NCBI RefSeq assembly: GCF_900698885.1
Contig: NZ_LR217705.1
Coordinates: 868,001-932,000, forward strand
DNA from: Erwinia_E haradaeae_H
Lineage (GTDB): Bacteria; Pseudomonadota; Gammaproteobacteria; Enterobacterales; Enterobacteriaceae
Length of the DNA: 64,000 bases
Reading direction: 5' to 3'
Shown here piece after piece: positions 29,156-40,578 of this stretch. The translations under genes were made by a program, and so were the position numbers. The notes below the pieces were generated by a model. It was not told the origin of the DNA. It ran no database searches and worked only from the letters and a program-made list of their open reading frames with translations. Numbering within the stretch: the first letter of the stretch is position 1; every line of letters begins with the position of its first letter.

Positions 29156-30271
29156 GTGATTATTACTAGATACTTAGTTAGGGAAATACTTAAAACCCAG
29201 ATAACTATCTTATTTATTCTGCTCTTAGTTTTCTTTTGTCAGAAATTAGTAAAAATACTAGGGTCTGCAGTAGAAAATGATATTCCTATTAATATAGTCA
29301 TTACAGGATTGGCTCTTGGTATACCAATTATGGCGCAGTTGATCCTACCTTTGAGTTTAGTTTTAGCTATTTTAATTACATTAGGCAGGCTATACACTAA
29401 CAACGAAATCATCGTTATGCATGCTTGTGGTCTAAATAAACACGTGCTAATCCGAGCCTCCATGGTAATTATATTTTTAAATATATTTATAGCATCTATC
29501 AATAGTGGCTGGATAGGACCCTGGGCTGCAAGATATCAATATACGATCATCCAAAATACGAAAATGACTCTTAGCGCGAGATCATTAATTCCAGGTCAAT
29601 TTAAAAAATCAGCTGACGGGAATATAATATTTTTTGTTCAAAAAATCAAAGATAACATTTTTAAAGAAATCTTTCTTATACAATTACAACAAAAGAGACA
29701 CAATCGACCTTGCATTGTTACTGCAGAATATGGGCAAATTGATCGCAGAAAAGATGGCGCTCAAATAATCACACTAAATAACGGGGCACAATTTGAGGGA
29801 ACTACATCACTTTGTAATTTTCGAGTTACACATTTTACAAACTATCAAGCAATAATTTACCCTCCACATATCAACCAGACGATTTATAATGCCGAACAAA
29901 TGAACTTTCCTATTTTATGGCATTCTAATATAAAAAAACCTGACTACCACAGTGAATTGCACTGGCGTTTAACGCTTATTTTCTCAGTATTTATTATGGG
30001 GTTAATCGTTATACCACTGAGTGGGATCAATTCTAAACATGGACGTTTGCTTTCCATGTTACCAGCGATTCTTTTATATCTTGTATTCTTTTTGCTACAA
30101 AGCTTAATGCAATCTAGTGGTAAAAAAGGTTTTCTAGACCCCGCGGTCTCAATGTGGTTAATTAATCTTACTTATTTAGGTATAGGTATAACATTAAATG
30201 TGTGGGATACTATGCCAATCCGTCGATTTCGTGAGCGCTTTATCCGAAAAGATGTAATCTTAAATGCTTAA
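29156..30271 (+). CDS. lptF: LPS export ABC transporter permease LptF
   Basis: LptF pairs with LptG and the ATPase LptB to extract LPS from the inner membrane and pass it to the LptA bridge. The 371-residue product has three N-terminal membrane helices, a periplasmic beta-jellyroll region (about 120-260) and three C-terminal helices. Matching segments are FFCQKLVKILG, MAQLILPLSL, VMHACGL and SMLPAILLYL. The start is a GTG at 29156 without a clear Shine-Dalgarno sequence, so it is uncertain by a few codons. The stop overlaps the lptG start by 8 bases. lptABCD are not in the window. Confidence 0.95.
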   Translation: MIITRYLVREILKTQITILFILLLVFFCQKLVKILGSAVENDIPINIVITGLALGIPIMAQLILPLSLVLAILITLGRLYTNNEIIVMHACGLNKHVLIRASMVIIFLNIFIASINSGWIGPWAARYQYTIIQNTKMTLSARSLIPGQFKKSADGNIIFFVQKIKDNIFKEIFLIQLQQKRHNRPCIVTAEYGQIDRRKDGAQIITLNNGAQFEGTTSLCNFRVTHFTNYQAIIYPPHINQTIYNAEQMNFPILWHSNIKKPDYHSELHWRLTLIFSVFIMGLIVIPLSGINSKHGRLLSMLPAILLYLVFFLLQSLMQSSGKKGFLDPAVSMWLINLTYLGIGITLNVWDTMPIRRFRERFIRKDVILNA

Positions 30272-31355
30272 TATACTTGATCGGTATATTTGTAAAACAA
30301 TATTTTATAATATTCTTGCAACACTATTTGTATTAGTATCTCTTTCTAGTGTAATTAAATTTGTCGATCAATTAAGAAAAATCGGACAAGGAACATACAC
30401 TGCATTGGGTGCTCTAATATATACAATCCTCAGTATACCTAAGGATATCGAGTTATTTTTTCCCATGGGAGCACTACTAGGAGCGTTAATAGGTTTGGGC
30501 CTTCTGACGCAAAATAGAGAACTAATTGCAATGCAAGCATTGAGTTTTACTCGTGTAAAAATTGCAAAATCAGTGATGACAATTACTATTCCTCTTATAT
30601 TTATTATGATGGTTATCGGTGAATTCATTGCCCCCATAGGAGAACAAATAGCACATAACTATCGAGATAACAAGCTAATAAATACAACACTTCGTTTTAA
30701 TCGAGTCGGGGTATGGGCAAAGGATAATGAAAATTTTATATTTATTAAAAATATTTACAGACCTAATTATATTTTTGGCGTTACTATTTACTGTTTTGGT
30801 AAAAGTTTTGGTAAAAACAGACCTCTTCAAATTATAAAATATGCAAAATCTGCTAAGTATAACATATATAAAAAATTTTGGATATTAGAGCAAGTTGATC
30901 AATCTGATTTTAGAAATATAAGACAAATTAAACATACTCATGTGCTGCATCAAACTTGGCGTACTTCTCTTATACCTAAAAAACTACAAGTTATTGCTCT
31001 TAATCCAGAGACATTATCCATTAGAGGACTATATAGTTATGCGAAGTATTTTCAGAAAACCGGTCAAGCCAGTATACGTTATAAATTTAATCTTTGGAGA
31101 AGAATTTTTGACCCATTATCTTTAATGGTAATGATTTTAATGGCAATATCATTCCTTTTTGGCCCATTGCAGCATGCAGCAATGAACATCAGAATAATTG
31201 TAGGTGTTATTTTAGGTTTTTTATTTTACGTTCTAAATCAAATTTTTGGATTACTTAGTTTAATCTGTCACACCCCCCCAATCTTAGGTGCCTTGCTTCC
31301 CAGCATGATATTTTTTACTGTTAGTCTTGTAATGTTGGTGACATGGAAACAATAA
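30264..31355 (+). CDS. lptG: LPS export ABC transporter permease LptG
   Basis: Partner permease of LptF. The 363-residue product has the same plan: three helices, a periplasmic jellyroll and three helices. It shows LDRYICKTIF at the N-terminus, KFVDQLRKIGQGTY, FFPMGALLGALIGLG, FIAPIGEQIAHNYR and the C-terminal PPILGALLPS. The ATG lies 8 bases inside lptF, showing coupled translation, the ancestral lptF-lptG order. A run of seven C (31273-31279) codes within the PP pair. It is the last gene of the operon and no clear terminator follows, only a short TTAAACGTTTAA palindrome. Confidence 0.95.
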   Translation: MLNILDRYICKTIFYNILATLFVLVSLSSVIKFVDQLRKIGQGTYTALGALIYTILSIPKDIELFFPMGALLGALIGLGLLTQNRELIAMQALSFTRVKIAKSVMTITIPLIFIMMVIGEFIAPIGEQIAHNYRDNKLINTTLRFNRVGVWAKDNENFIFIKNIYRPNYIFGVTIYCFGKSFGKNRPLQIIKYAKSAKYNIYKKFWILEQVDQSDFRNIRQIKHTHVLHQTWRTSLIPKKLQVIALNPETLSIRGLYSYAKYFQKTGQASIRYKFNLWRRIFDPLSLMVMILMAISFLFGPLQHAAMNIRIIVGVILGFLFYVLNQIFGLLSLICHTPPILGALLPSMIFFTVSLVMLVTWKQ

Positions 31356-32024
31356 AAATATTAAACGTTTAAAAATACCCTTTCTCTAACCTTACTATAA
31401 TAGATGAACACAAAATATAACATTATATAGAATCTTTAACATAAAACATGTGAACTAATTAACTCTGAAATATAATCATAATAAGCAGATAATATTATAA
31501 AGTGCTATTAAGACTTTCTCATATAAATACAACTTATTATATATAATTCTACATGTATCAAGAAGATACTATTTATGTTGTTATAGTGGTATAATTACAG
31601 TATTAATTTTGATATTAAGTTTATTTTTTAATTTTGCTAATCATGATAGCTATCAGTCGCATGCTGACTATATAAATTCTTATAATTACGGAAATTTCTA
31701 TAATTATATTTACTGATCTGATGAAATACAAATTCTTTATAAATCAAGCTTAACTATAATAATTATTATTTATCACGGCATCAATCTGGTAAGAAAATCT
31801 ATAGTCTAAACTATATTCCAGTATTAGATTAAGTGAGCTATCATGATAAGAGGCTTATTTAATTTTTACTCTGTAAAAATAAATATAATATATCTATACA
31901 AAAATATTTCTTACTTATGATACTGAATGAAAGTATTATCAAATATTACTTTATATATAATTCTTGCTGTACCATTTGCTTTAATTGATATATCACGCAA
32001 TATATTTTTATAAGATTAAAATCA
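31356..32024. other. Convergent spacer between lptG and holB
   Basis: About 670 AT-rich bases between convergent genes with no recognisable gene or strong terminator. Confidence 0.6.
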
Positions 32025-33011
32025 TTAATCTTTACAAGAAGAAATATCATATTCCCACTGCAACAATTGCTCTGTTAACAATAACTCACAGTTTACTCCT
32101 GAAATTGTTAACAACCTATATCGACATATCATCCATTGGCGCATGCTGTCATTAAGTATATTCATTGGTAACCATTTTGAAATATTGATCACTAACGATG
32201 TCTGATCTAAATTACTAATAAACTGCATTGCACCTTGAGTCCACTTTGCCGCATCAATCAATAAAGAGCACAACCATTCTATACATCTAATTGTATTATT
32301 CTGATGTAGTATTGGTAATAAACTTAAAATATCACCATCAATGGCTTTAAAGAAAGCGTTGCATATCTGTAAACGATGCTTCCAGCATGATTCTGATAAT
32401 AATTCTAGCGCGCTAACTGGTGCTCCAAAAGATAAACGAAGCGCTATATTATGTTTTTGAATATCAGAAGGATGATGATGATGTAACCATATGAGGCTTA
32501 ACTCTTTATCAGGAATAGGCAATTTCCATACAATACAGCGACTACGTAATGTATCTAACAAATACTCAGATTCACGAAGATAAAGAAAAAACCAAGTATT
32601 AGCAGGTGGTTCTTCTATGACTTTTAATAATGCATTAGCAGCAGAGTCTGTTAGTTGGTGCGCCTCTAACAAACAACACACCTTAGCGCCACCTAAACTA
32701 GCATGATGATACAATTTTTCTTTGATCTTACGCACACTATCAATACCAATAGTATTCTGACCTTTTTCAGATTCTAGATGATATAAATCAGGATGATTTC
32801 CAGAGATCATTAACCTACAAGAATGACATTTTCCGCAGCTTTTTGTTTCTTGTGGTTTCTTGCACATCAACCATCTCTCTATTGCTCTAACTAACGATTT
32901 AGAGCCCATGCCAGGTAGAGATTGAATCAGTAATGCATGATGTCCTCGATTTAATATATATTGCGTAAGTATTTGACGATAACTATTATTCAACCAAGGG
33001 TACCAATACAT
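32025..33011 (-). CDS. holB: DNA polymerase III delta-prime subunit HolB
   Basis: HolB is the clamp-loader subunit that, with delta and gamma/tau, loads the sliding clamp during replication. I start at the third in-frame ATG (33011), giving MYWYPWL like E. coli MRWYPWL. It has AGGA six bases upstream and puts the zinc cysteines at C50, C59, C62 and C65, the E. coli positions. The open frame extends six codons further (33029). The 328-residue product has a degenerate P-loop (LPGMGSKS), as expected for a non-ATPase delta-prime, and the SRC motif (LRSRC). In E. coli tmk precedes it; not here. Confidence 0.94.
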   Translation of the reverse strand: MYWYPWLNNSYRQILTQYILNRGHHALLIQSLPGMGSKSLVRAIERWLMCKKPQETKSCGKCHSCRLMISGNHPDLYHLESEKGQNTIGIDSVRKIKEKLYHHASLGGAKVCCLLEAHQLTDSAANALLKVIEEPPANTWFFLYLRESEYLLDTLRSRCIVWKLPIPDKELSLIWLHHHHPSDIQKHNIALRLSFGAPVSALELLSESCWKHRLQICNAFFKAIDGDILSLLPILHQNNTIRCIEWLCSLLIDAAKWTQGAMQFISNLDQTSLVINISKWLPMNILNDSMRQWMICRYRLLTISGVNCELLLTEQLLQWEYDISSCKD

Positions 33012-34014
33012 TCCCATTCCTATCTTCAACTAATTTATTTTATATTTTATAAATAAAATTATATTACATGGACCATAGTCAAAAGAGTAGTGATATTAAT
33101 CGCGTGGATTATTAATTACGTGGATTGGAATCATGATAATTAGAGAATACTAAACTCATATGTACTAATCAAATATTCAGTGTTCAAAACTATGCAACTT
33201 CTTTCGAGATTGACATAATCTTATGCCCATGTCATCCCTTTTAGGTTTGCGAAATAAACCTAGAATACGCTATCTATCTAAAACATTAGGAACTTGCTGA
33301 CTTATTGATATCTTTTATTCTTCTAGCTGCTAGTTATCATTGTATCACTTTCTTGATGCATGTAAAAATTCTGTAATTTCTGGCTAAACAATGAATTCTA
33401 AAATCTTTATGTAGATAAATTATGAGCGCATCATACATCATGTAATGATCTAAACATTAAATATTTTTCATCATCTATATTGAATTTAATATCTTACTAA
33501 CACATCCATTACTCATTAAAAATTAAGCCCCAGATAAAATATCAATTAAACATATGATCAATGTTGGATTGTAAAAATAACATACACTATAATTTATAGT
33601 AAGAATTACCTTTGAAAATTTAGTTAAAACTGAACAAAGAATTTTATTCTTCTCAGGGCTAAACCAATAGTAGATGCATAACTTCCTGCAATTCTATACC
33701 TAAAATATTAGTCAGATTTCTATCTGACATAAACTCACTGAATTCCATTAAATTCTACAACCTATAATTTTATATAAAAATTATACCTACAAACCTAAAA
33801 TTTTCTATTGATTAAATCAATTATAGTGCCTAAATTATACTCTGTAATAGCATTACCATAAAAATAGAAATATATAGATGTATATGTTTTGATATAAGAA
33901 ACATCGTAATTAGCGTGATAATTTTAAACATAAACTATAATATGTATATACTTTGATAAAGTCAGTCAATATTCTGTGAATACTATCAAAATAATTATAC
34001 ATTTAATTAATTTC
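33012..34014. other. Gene-free stretch between holB and rpmG
   Basis: About 1 kb with no recognisable gene. In E. coli tmk lies upstream of holB and mutM downstream of rpmG; neither is visible in this space. Confidence 0.55.
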
Positions 34015-34182
34015 TTATTTAATCTTAGCCTCTTTATAAATCACATGCTGACGCGCTATTGGATCAAATTTTTTTAATTCTAATTTTTCAGTCTTATTAC
34101 GTTTATTCTTTGTGGTTGTATAAAAGTGACCCGTACCAGCAGATGAAATCATCTTAATTATCTCGCGAACTCCTTTTGCCAT
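34015..34182 (-). CDS. rpmG: 50S ribosomal protein L33
   Basis: L33 is a small protein of the large ribosomal subunit. I start at the ATG at 34182, giving 55 residues (MAKGVREIIKM...) exactly like E. coli, preceded by AGAGGGA about 8 bases upstream; the frame is open 11 codons further. The sequence SSAGTGHFYTTTKNKRNKTEKLELKKFDP (in two short blocks) and the closing HVIYKEAKIK are conserved. It lacks the zinc cysteines, as E. coli L33 does. It lies 16 bases downstream of rpmB in the classical rpmB-rpmG operon. The next enteric gene, mutM, is absent. Confidence 0.97.
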   Translation of the reverse strand: MAKGVREIIKMISSAGTGHFYTTTKNKRNKTEKLELKKFDPIARQHVIYKEAKIK

Positions 34183-34198
34183 ATTTAAAATCCCTCTA

Positions 34199-34435
34199 TT
34201 AATACTTATGACCATATCGTCTTAAATCAGACAAAACTTTTTCGATACCATTTTTATCGATAATACGAATACCTTTTGCAGATAAACGTAGCTTAATAAA
34301 ACGTTTTTCATTTGCAACCCAAAACCGATGTAAGTGCAGATTTGGAAGAAAACGACGCTTAGTTGCATTCATTGCATGCGAGCGATTATGTCCAGTCATG
34401 GGACGCTTTCCAGTAACTTGGCAGATATGTGACAT
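34199..34435 (-). CDS. rpmB: 50S ribosomal protein L28
   Basis: L28 is a large-subunit protein. The 78-residue product has the same length as E. coli and keeps MSxxCQVTGKRPMTGHNRSHA, NATKRRFLPNLHLHRFWV and the C-terminal DLRRYGHKY. The ATG at 34435 is preceded by a GGAGAT stretch (CCTGGAGAT on the minus strand), a good ribosome-binding site. It heads the two-gene rpmB-rpmG unit. Nothing unusual was seen. Confidence 0.97.
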   Translation of the reverse strand: MSHICQVTGKRPMTGHNRSHAMNATKRRFLPNLHLHRFWVANEKRFIKLRLSAKGIRIIDKNGIEKVLSDLRRYGHKY

Positions 34436-35750
34436 ATTGATATCTCCAGGGCTCTCAATAAAACTTTACTATTCTCAATCACAGGATATATATCTACTTT
34501 TTCTTGAAAAAATTTGTAATTAAAATGTCTTTAAAAGACTGTTTATAACATAACACCTTTAAAATATTAAACAAAACTAAGAAAAGAGACTGCAATTGAT
34601 TTAGTGTTAATTTTTAATAGGTACATTGTTTTAAAATATACTAATCTATGTTTATTAGCAATAAGCGCTTGATCTATAATTAATTCTTATAAAATATAAT
34701 TTACATAAAATAATTATAGTTGATATACGAGATCATACAATAAAAAAATAAAAAATATTATTTTTATAATACATTCATTTATAATGATAATCTCCATTAA
34801 TACTATATAGTATATAGTATTAATATTCTAAAATTAAAATACATATATATAATCACATGATAAAAATTAATATAAATAATATTACGTTAAAAAAATATAA
34901 TAATAAATAAATACTTTACATTTAAAAAGCATTCCTAAAACACCAAAATAACTAAATATTTCCATAAATATACATATATTATATTCTTAATATAAAATTA
35001 AAATTCAAAATTTTTATGGAAGATAGCTATAATTATTAATTAAAAGCTAAATGTACCATGCAGATTAACCGAAATCTCATTTAATCAGTTTTAGTTAAAA
35101 CTGCTAGAATCAATTAGCATAAAACCTTAACCAAACTTAATCCTTGAAATTTGACCTTCTATTTATAGCTATTTAGTTTCAGTGCGCTTCTATATCTACA
35201 TCAACTGAAAGTTAATCAATGCTGCACTAATACGCTTGAAAACTTTTCAATATTTTCAATATAAATAATCTATTAAATAAAAAAGCACTATTTAATATCT
35301 TCTCTCTACTAATATAAGAAGTAAATTACCAATAAATACTGTTATCTAACTTAACGCTGCTGACTGACTATAGAAAGATAATAATCAGTCTTTATACTGT
35401 CATTATAGATATAATATCATTTTATGATTGTATCATATTCATCATACTAATGATGAATCATCATCTAATAAAATCTTCAATTTATCTACATAAAAACAAT
35501 AATCAAAATAATAAGATTTATCAAAATTAGAAAATTATATAATGATATCAGATATTGCTGTAAAATAAATATGAAAAATAAAATATGTCGAATCAGTATA
35601 TATTTTAGATTACTTTTCTGAGAAAACTTGATTTTATCAGATATATAATTTACTACTTAACAATTATTTTAGATACGCATCTTAAGTTACTAAAAATTCA
35701 ACTAACTATCACAAAAAAATGCAGGATTTTTATACAATAAGCAAGATTAT
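34436..35750. other. Gene-free stretch between rpmB and trpS
   Basis: About 1.3 kb, among the most AT-rich parts of the window. A 9-bp hairpin lies at 35437-35458, some 290 bases downstream of trpS. No gene is recognised. Confidence 0.55.
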
Positions 35751-36755
35751 TTAAAATTCTGGAATTAAACCAATACTATGATAAACCTTTTGTAATGTAA
35801 TCTGAGCTTCACTACGCGCTATTTGTGCCCCTCTTCGAATCACCTGTAAAAGAAAATCTTCATGGTTTCGATAATCATAGTATGATGCCTGAAATTTGAT
35901 AAGCATATTAGAAACCGTCTCTGCTGTTACTTTCTTGAGATAACTATATTGCTTATTATGAAACATAATCTCTAACTCTGTGATAGGGGTGTTACTTATA
36001 ACTGATAAAATACTCAATAAGTTTGAAATACCTGGCTTACCCTGAAGATCATATCGCACTATTGGAGGATAGTCATTATCAGTAATAGCGCGCTTAATTT
36101 TTTTTATAACTGATTCAGGAGTTTCTAAAAGTGTAATAACATTACCTAGAATATGATCACTTTTAGACATTTTTTTAGATGGTTCTAGTAATGACATAAC
36201 ACGCCCACCAAGCTGTGGAAATATTGGTTCGGGTATTTGAAAAATATTACCATATAATCTATTAAAACGCTTAGCAATATGACGACTTAGTTCTAAGTGT
36301 TGTTTTTGGTCTTCCCCAATCGGAACTTTTGAGGCTTGATATAAAAGAATGTCAGCTACCATTAGAACTGGATAATTAAATAAACCAACATTAATATTCT
36401 CTTGATGGCTCACTAATTTATCTTTAAATTGCGTCATTCTTCTTAACTCACCAAAAGAAGTATAACAATTTAGAACCCAGCTAAGCTGAACGTGCTCAGA
36501 TACATGTGACTGAACAAAAATAATACTTTTTTGTGGGTCAATACCACATGCTAAATAAAGTGCTACTGTATCTAATATGGCATGACGCAACAATCCTGGA
36601 TCTTGCCGTACAGTAAGTGCATGCAAGTCAACTACACAATACATACACTGATATTTATCCTGCATCTGCACCCACTGATGTAGTGCGCCAATGTAATTTC
36701 CCAAAGTCAACTGACCGGACGGTTTTGCACCGCTAAATACAACAGGTTTTTTCAT
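35751..36755 (-). CDS. trpS: Tryptophanyl-tRNA synthetase
   Basis: TrpS charges tRNA-Trp. The 334-residue class I enzyme equals the E. coli length. The HIGH-like motif is T17LGN20 in KPSGQLTLGNY, and K195MSKS199 is the second signature. GEDQKQHLELSR and ILLYQ around residues 137-158 line the active site. The C-terminus aligns to the end (YHSIGLIPEF). The cognate tRNA-Trp is at 48269. In E. coli gph, rpe and dam lie upstream in the same operon; here the gene stands alone. Confidence 0.97.
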   Translation of the reverse strand: MKKPVVFSGAKPSGQLTLGNYIGALHQWVQMQDKYQCMYCVVDLHALTVRQDPGLLRHAILDTVALYLACGIDPQKSIIFVQSHVSEHVQLSWVLNCYTSFGELRRMTQFKDKLVSHQENINVGLFNYPVLMVADILLYQASKVPIGEDQKQHLELSRHIAKRFNRLYGNIFQIPEPIFPQLGGRVMSLLEPSKKMSKSDHILGNVITLLETPESVIKKIKRAITDNDYPPIVRYDLQGKPGISNLLSILSVISNTPITELEIMFHNKQYSYLKKVTAETVSNMLIKFQASYYDYRNHEDFLLQVIRRGAQIARSEAQITLQKVYHSIGLIPEF

Positions 36756-37588
36756 ATAACTGCCTAATATTTATTCATTAATCACTAGTCTTTTAAGTAT
36801 ACAAGCCCCTGGTTCGTGCAAATCACAAGATTCTTCCATAACAAGAAAAAATATACCTATGTCTTCTACTAGACTATCTTTATATTAGCTTGAGATTTTA
36901 CTTAACCCATATTTCTGGTAACTAATATTACATGATATATAATGCTAACAAAGCTTTTCAAAAAACAACTACCACTAATATGTACTAAATAATCTTTAAA
37001 TTTTAATCTAAAAATAGTTATTATATATTTACAAATCACTTCACTATAGTATTTTTCGTAAAAAATTCTCATTTTATGCAATACTTAACATATCATTAAA
37101 TATCATATCAAATCTTTTAGTAAAGTTTTCTTAGTAAAACACTGTAAAAATTTCTCTAATAATTCAATCTACCTTAATTAGATTAATTAAACCCTAAAAA
37201 ATAACAATATCTTAACATTACTTGCTTGAGTATGGTTACTATATTGCATGTTTTACTGTAATATTATTAGACACTATAATTTAAAATCTGTGATATATAG
37301 CTATATCGTACATTCTTTTCGAATGCATCACAGGATTCGTATATCATTCTTAATAAATATCACTTAAGCTCTTTTATGCTACTGACATTTTATGAAATAT
37401 GATTATCTAGATTACAATAGTTAAATGCTGTATGAGCAAACTGTATAAATAAGCTATATAATGATGTTATAATCAGCACATTTTAAAAAAACATATCTAT
37501 TTATATCAGGACTATAATGCACGTACTACAATACAATTAATTACTATTAAGCCTTCTATCTATATTTTAAAATGGATAAAATTTTACT
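36756..37588. other. Divergent spacer between trpS and metG
   Basis: About 830 AT-rich bases between divergent genes; promoters are expected but none is convincing. No gene is recognised. Confidence 0.55.
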
Positions 37589-39244
37589 ATGACTACAGTT
37601 AAAAAGGATATATTAGTAACATGTGCTTTACCGTATGCGAATGGCTCCATCCATCTAGGTCACATGTTTGAGCATATACAGGCGGATATTTGGGTGCGCT
37701 ATCAAAGACTACGAGGTAAAAACGTATATTTTATCTGCGCTGATGATGCACACGGAACACCAGTTATGTTAAAAGCTAAAGCATTAGGAATTCCAACAGA
37801 AGAGATGATTGCGCTTATACATGATGAACATCAGACAGATTTCTTAAATTTTGAAATTAGCCATGACAATTACTACTCTACTCATAGTCAAGAAAATCAT
37901 GATTTGTCTAAGTATATCTATACGCGTTTAAAAGATAACGGATTTATTAAAACTCAAGTTATCTCTCAACTATATGATGATAAAATAGGTATGTTTCTAC
38001 CTGATCGTTTTGTTCAGGGGACCTGTCCTTACTGTCAATCACTAAATCAATATGGTGATCATTGTGCGGTCTGTTCTGCAACATATAGCTCTTCTGAATT
38101 AATTAATGCAAAATCTGTATTATCTAGTACTGTACCTATTTTGCGTCATTCAGAACACTTTTTTTTTGATCTACCGAAATTTAGTAATTTTTTACAACAA
38201 TGGATTCATTCAGGGGTTTTACAAGAGCAAGTTATCCGTAAACTACAAGAGTGGTTTCGCACCGGTCTGAAGCGGTGGGATATTTCACGCGATGGACCAT
38301 ATTTTGGTTTTGAAATTCCAAATGCACCAGGCAAGTACTTTTATGTTTGGTTAGATGCACCTATTGGCTATATAGCTTCGTTTAAAAACTTATGCGAGAA
38401 GCGTACAGATATTGACTTTGAGTCTTTTTGGAAGATCGATTCCCAAGCCAATCTTTACCATTTTATCGGTAAAGATATCATATATTTTCATGGTCTATTT
38501 TGGCCCGCTATACTTGCTGGTAGTCAGCTACGTACCCCGACAAATCTCTTTGTACATGGGCATATCACAGTTAATGGCGCTAAAATGTCCAAATCAAGAG
38601 GCACATTTATTACAGCTAAATCATGGCTAAAATATTTTGATTCTGATAGTCTTAGATATTACTATGCATCAAAAATATCATCAAATATTGAGGATGTCGA
38701 TCTAAATCTTGAAGAGATAATGCACCGTGTAAATAACGATATTGTTAACAAGGTGGTTAATTTAGCTTCACGAACAGCATCTTTTATAAATCAACGCTTT
38801 TTAGGACAGTTGTCTTCAACTATTCATGATCCTGATCTTTATGCAACATTTGCTAATGCGTCTACTGGCATTGGTGATGCTTTTGATAAACGTGAGTTTA
38901 ATCGCGCTATACGTAGCATCATGACATTTACTGATATTGCAAATCGTTATATTGATGAACAAGCGCCATGGTATTTAGCAAAACAAAAAGGTAGAGAGTC
39001 TGATTTACACGATATTTGTTCAATGGGTATTAATCTATTCTACGTACTAATGAACTGGCTCAAACCAGTCATGCCTACACTTGCAAGACGCGCTGAATAT
39101 TTTTTAAACTATTCACTGAATTGGGAAAAAATCAAACAACCCTTGTTAAATCATCATATTAATACATTTAAAACTTTATATTCTCGAATCGAGACTCAAC
39201 AGATCCATAACCTAAATGCTGACTTAAAAAGGGGAAAAATATAA
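37589..39244 (+). CDS. metG: Methionyl-tRNA synthetase lacking the C-terminal dimerisation domain
   Basis: MetG charges initiator and elongator tRNA-Met. The 551 residues cover the class I catalytic domain (H22LGH25, K332MSKS336), the zinc-bearing connective peptide (C146, C149, C159, C162) and the helical anticodon-binding domain. E. coli MetG has 677 residues; the missing 120 or so form the OB-fold tRNA-binding and dimerisation domain. The frame ends cleanly with TAA after LNADLKRGKI, and I see no remnant of the OB domain downstream. The truncated form should be an active monomer, since the E. coli core alone is active. From memory, Buchnera has a similarly short MetG. Confidence 0.96.
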   Translation: MTTVKKDILVTCALPYANGSIHLGHMFEHIQADIWVRYQRLRGKNVYFICADDAHGTPVMLKAKALGIPTEEMIALIHDEHQTDFLNFEISHDNYYSTHSQENHDLSKYIYTRLKDNGFIKTQVISQLYDDKIGMFLPDRFVQGTCPYCQSLNQYGDHCAVCSATYSSSELINAKSVLSSTVPILRHSEHFFFDLPKFSNFLQQWIHSGVLQEQVIRKLQEWFRTGLKRWDISRDGPYFGFEIPNAPGKYFYVWLDAPIGYIASFKNLCEKRTDIDFESFWKIDSQANLYHFIGKDIIYFHGLFWPAILAGSQLRTPTNLFVHGHITVNGAKMSKSRGTFITAKSWLKYFDSDSLRYYYASKISSNIEDVDLNLEEIMHRVNNDIVNKVVNLASRTASFINQRFLGQLSSTIHDPDLYATFANASTGIGDAFDKREFNRAIRSIMTFTDIANRYIDEQAPWYLAKQKGRESDLHDICSMGINLFYVLMNWLKPVMPTLARRAEYFLNYSLNWEKIKQPLLNHHINTFKTLYSRIETQQIHNLNADLKRGKI

Positions 39245-40578
39245 CTTATGACGTATAATATGAATGCGTAGATTTTAAATGTAGTGTAATATACTACATA
39301 TACATTTTTAAAATGAATAACTACACATCATATATTATGTCTCATATATACCTAGTATAACTAATAATGCACTGACACAGTGTGATTTTTATAATAAAAT
39401 TATAGCTAATATTATATTTATAATGCATATTATTCTTAAAATTTTCATTGAAATTAAGAATTATTTTTATTTAAAAACTTTTGAATAAAATACTTATAAT
39501 AATATATGAAGTACTTTTCTAATATGTCGAAAAATATCAAATTAAATAAAAAAAGAAATTACAAAAACCATCTTACTACATATAAAAATTATATTACATT
39601 ATTTTAAAATACTAAGCAATATAACTTCAAACTCCTAATACAAAATACTAAACAGTAACTGACTAATAAAATCAAATCAGCCCAAGTAAAAAAAATTCTA
39701 ACAACTATAGATAGCCGATCTGTAGTTGATTATCAATTTATAAAGATATATGAAAGTAATATGTAAATCTATTTTATTTATCAACAATATAAATAATATT
39801 TACTTGCCAAGATGATACCTATCTTTTACAGAAATTTCATGCTTATCTTTTTGTTCTAAATAATAAAAACCTAAGTTATAATTGCTTATAAAATAAAATC
39901 TTTTTTCTATTCACTTATTACTTGCTCTTATTAAAACAGATGTGCTATTTAAACACTATTCATATTAAACTGTAACTTTATGCGGTAATTCCTATCTCTT
40001 AGGCTTATAAATCACCACCCCTAAATATATTCAATAATATATAATTTTAACAAATAATAGAACAAAGTAGTTTACTTTTATTTATCACGGTTCTATTTAA
40101 AAGAATCCATTGTTTGTTTTTACTTATAATTTAAATAACTAATGTGTAAATTTTAAAAATTTTCACTAGAGATAAAGACAGATCCTTATAATCACCTTCA
40201 GCCTTATTTTACAATAACCATCAAATAACCGTAAATATTTGTAAATACTGTGTATGAGATACTATCTACAAAATAATATTCCCTATGGAGTAATATAAGT
40301 TGAAATTATTTCACCATATTAGTAATCGTTCATAAAAAATAAAAGATTTGCAGATATATTTGATTCACCAAAATATTAATTATATATATATCTTATAAAG
40401 TACTAGTTTTACTAGAAATATCTGTATAATATTTAAAAGATGTAAGATTTATAAAAATATTTTAGATGTATTATCTTAAAAAAAATTAACAGAGAGTAAA
40501 CAAATCATATATACCAACGCCATCTTGATGTTTCTCTCTAAAGAGCATGCCCATGTGAATTCAAGGTAGTAAAAAATA
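39245..40578. other. Convergent spacer between metG and folA
   Basis: About 1.3 kb of AT-rich DNA with no recognisable gene. No remnant of the lost MetG C-terminal domain (for example its LRVG and PRK-like motifs) was spotted in the first few hundred bases. Confidence 0.55.
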
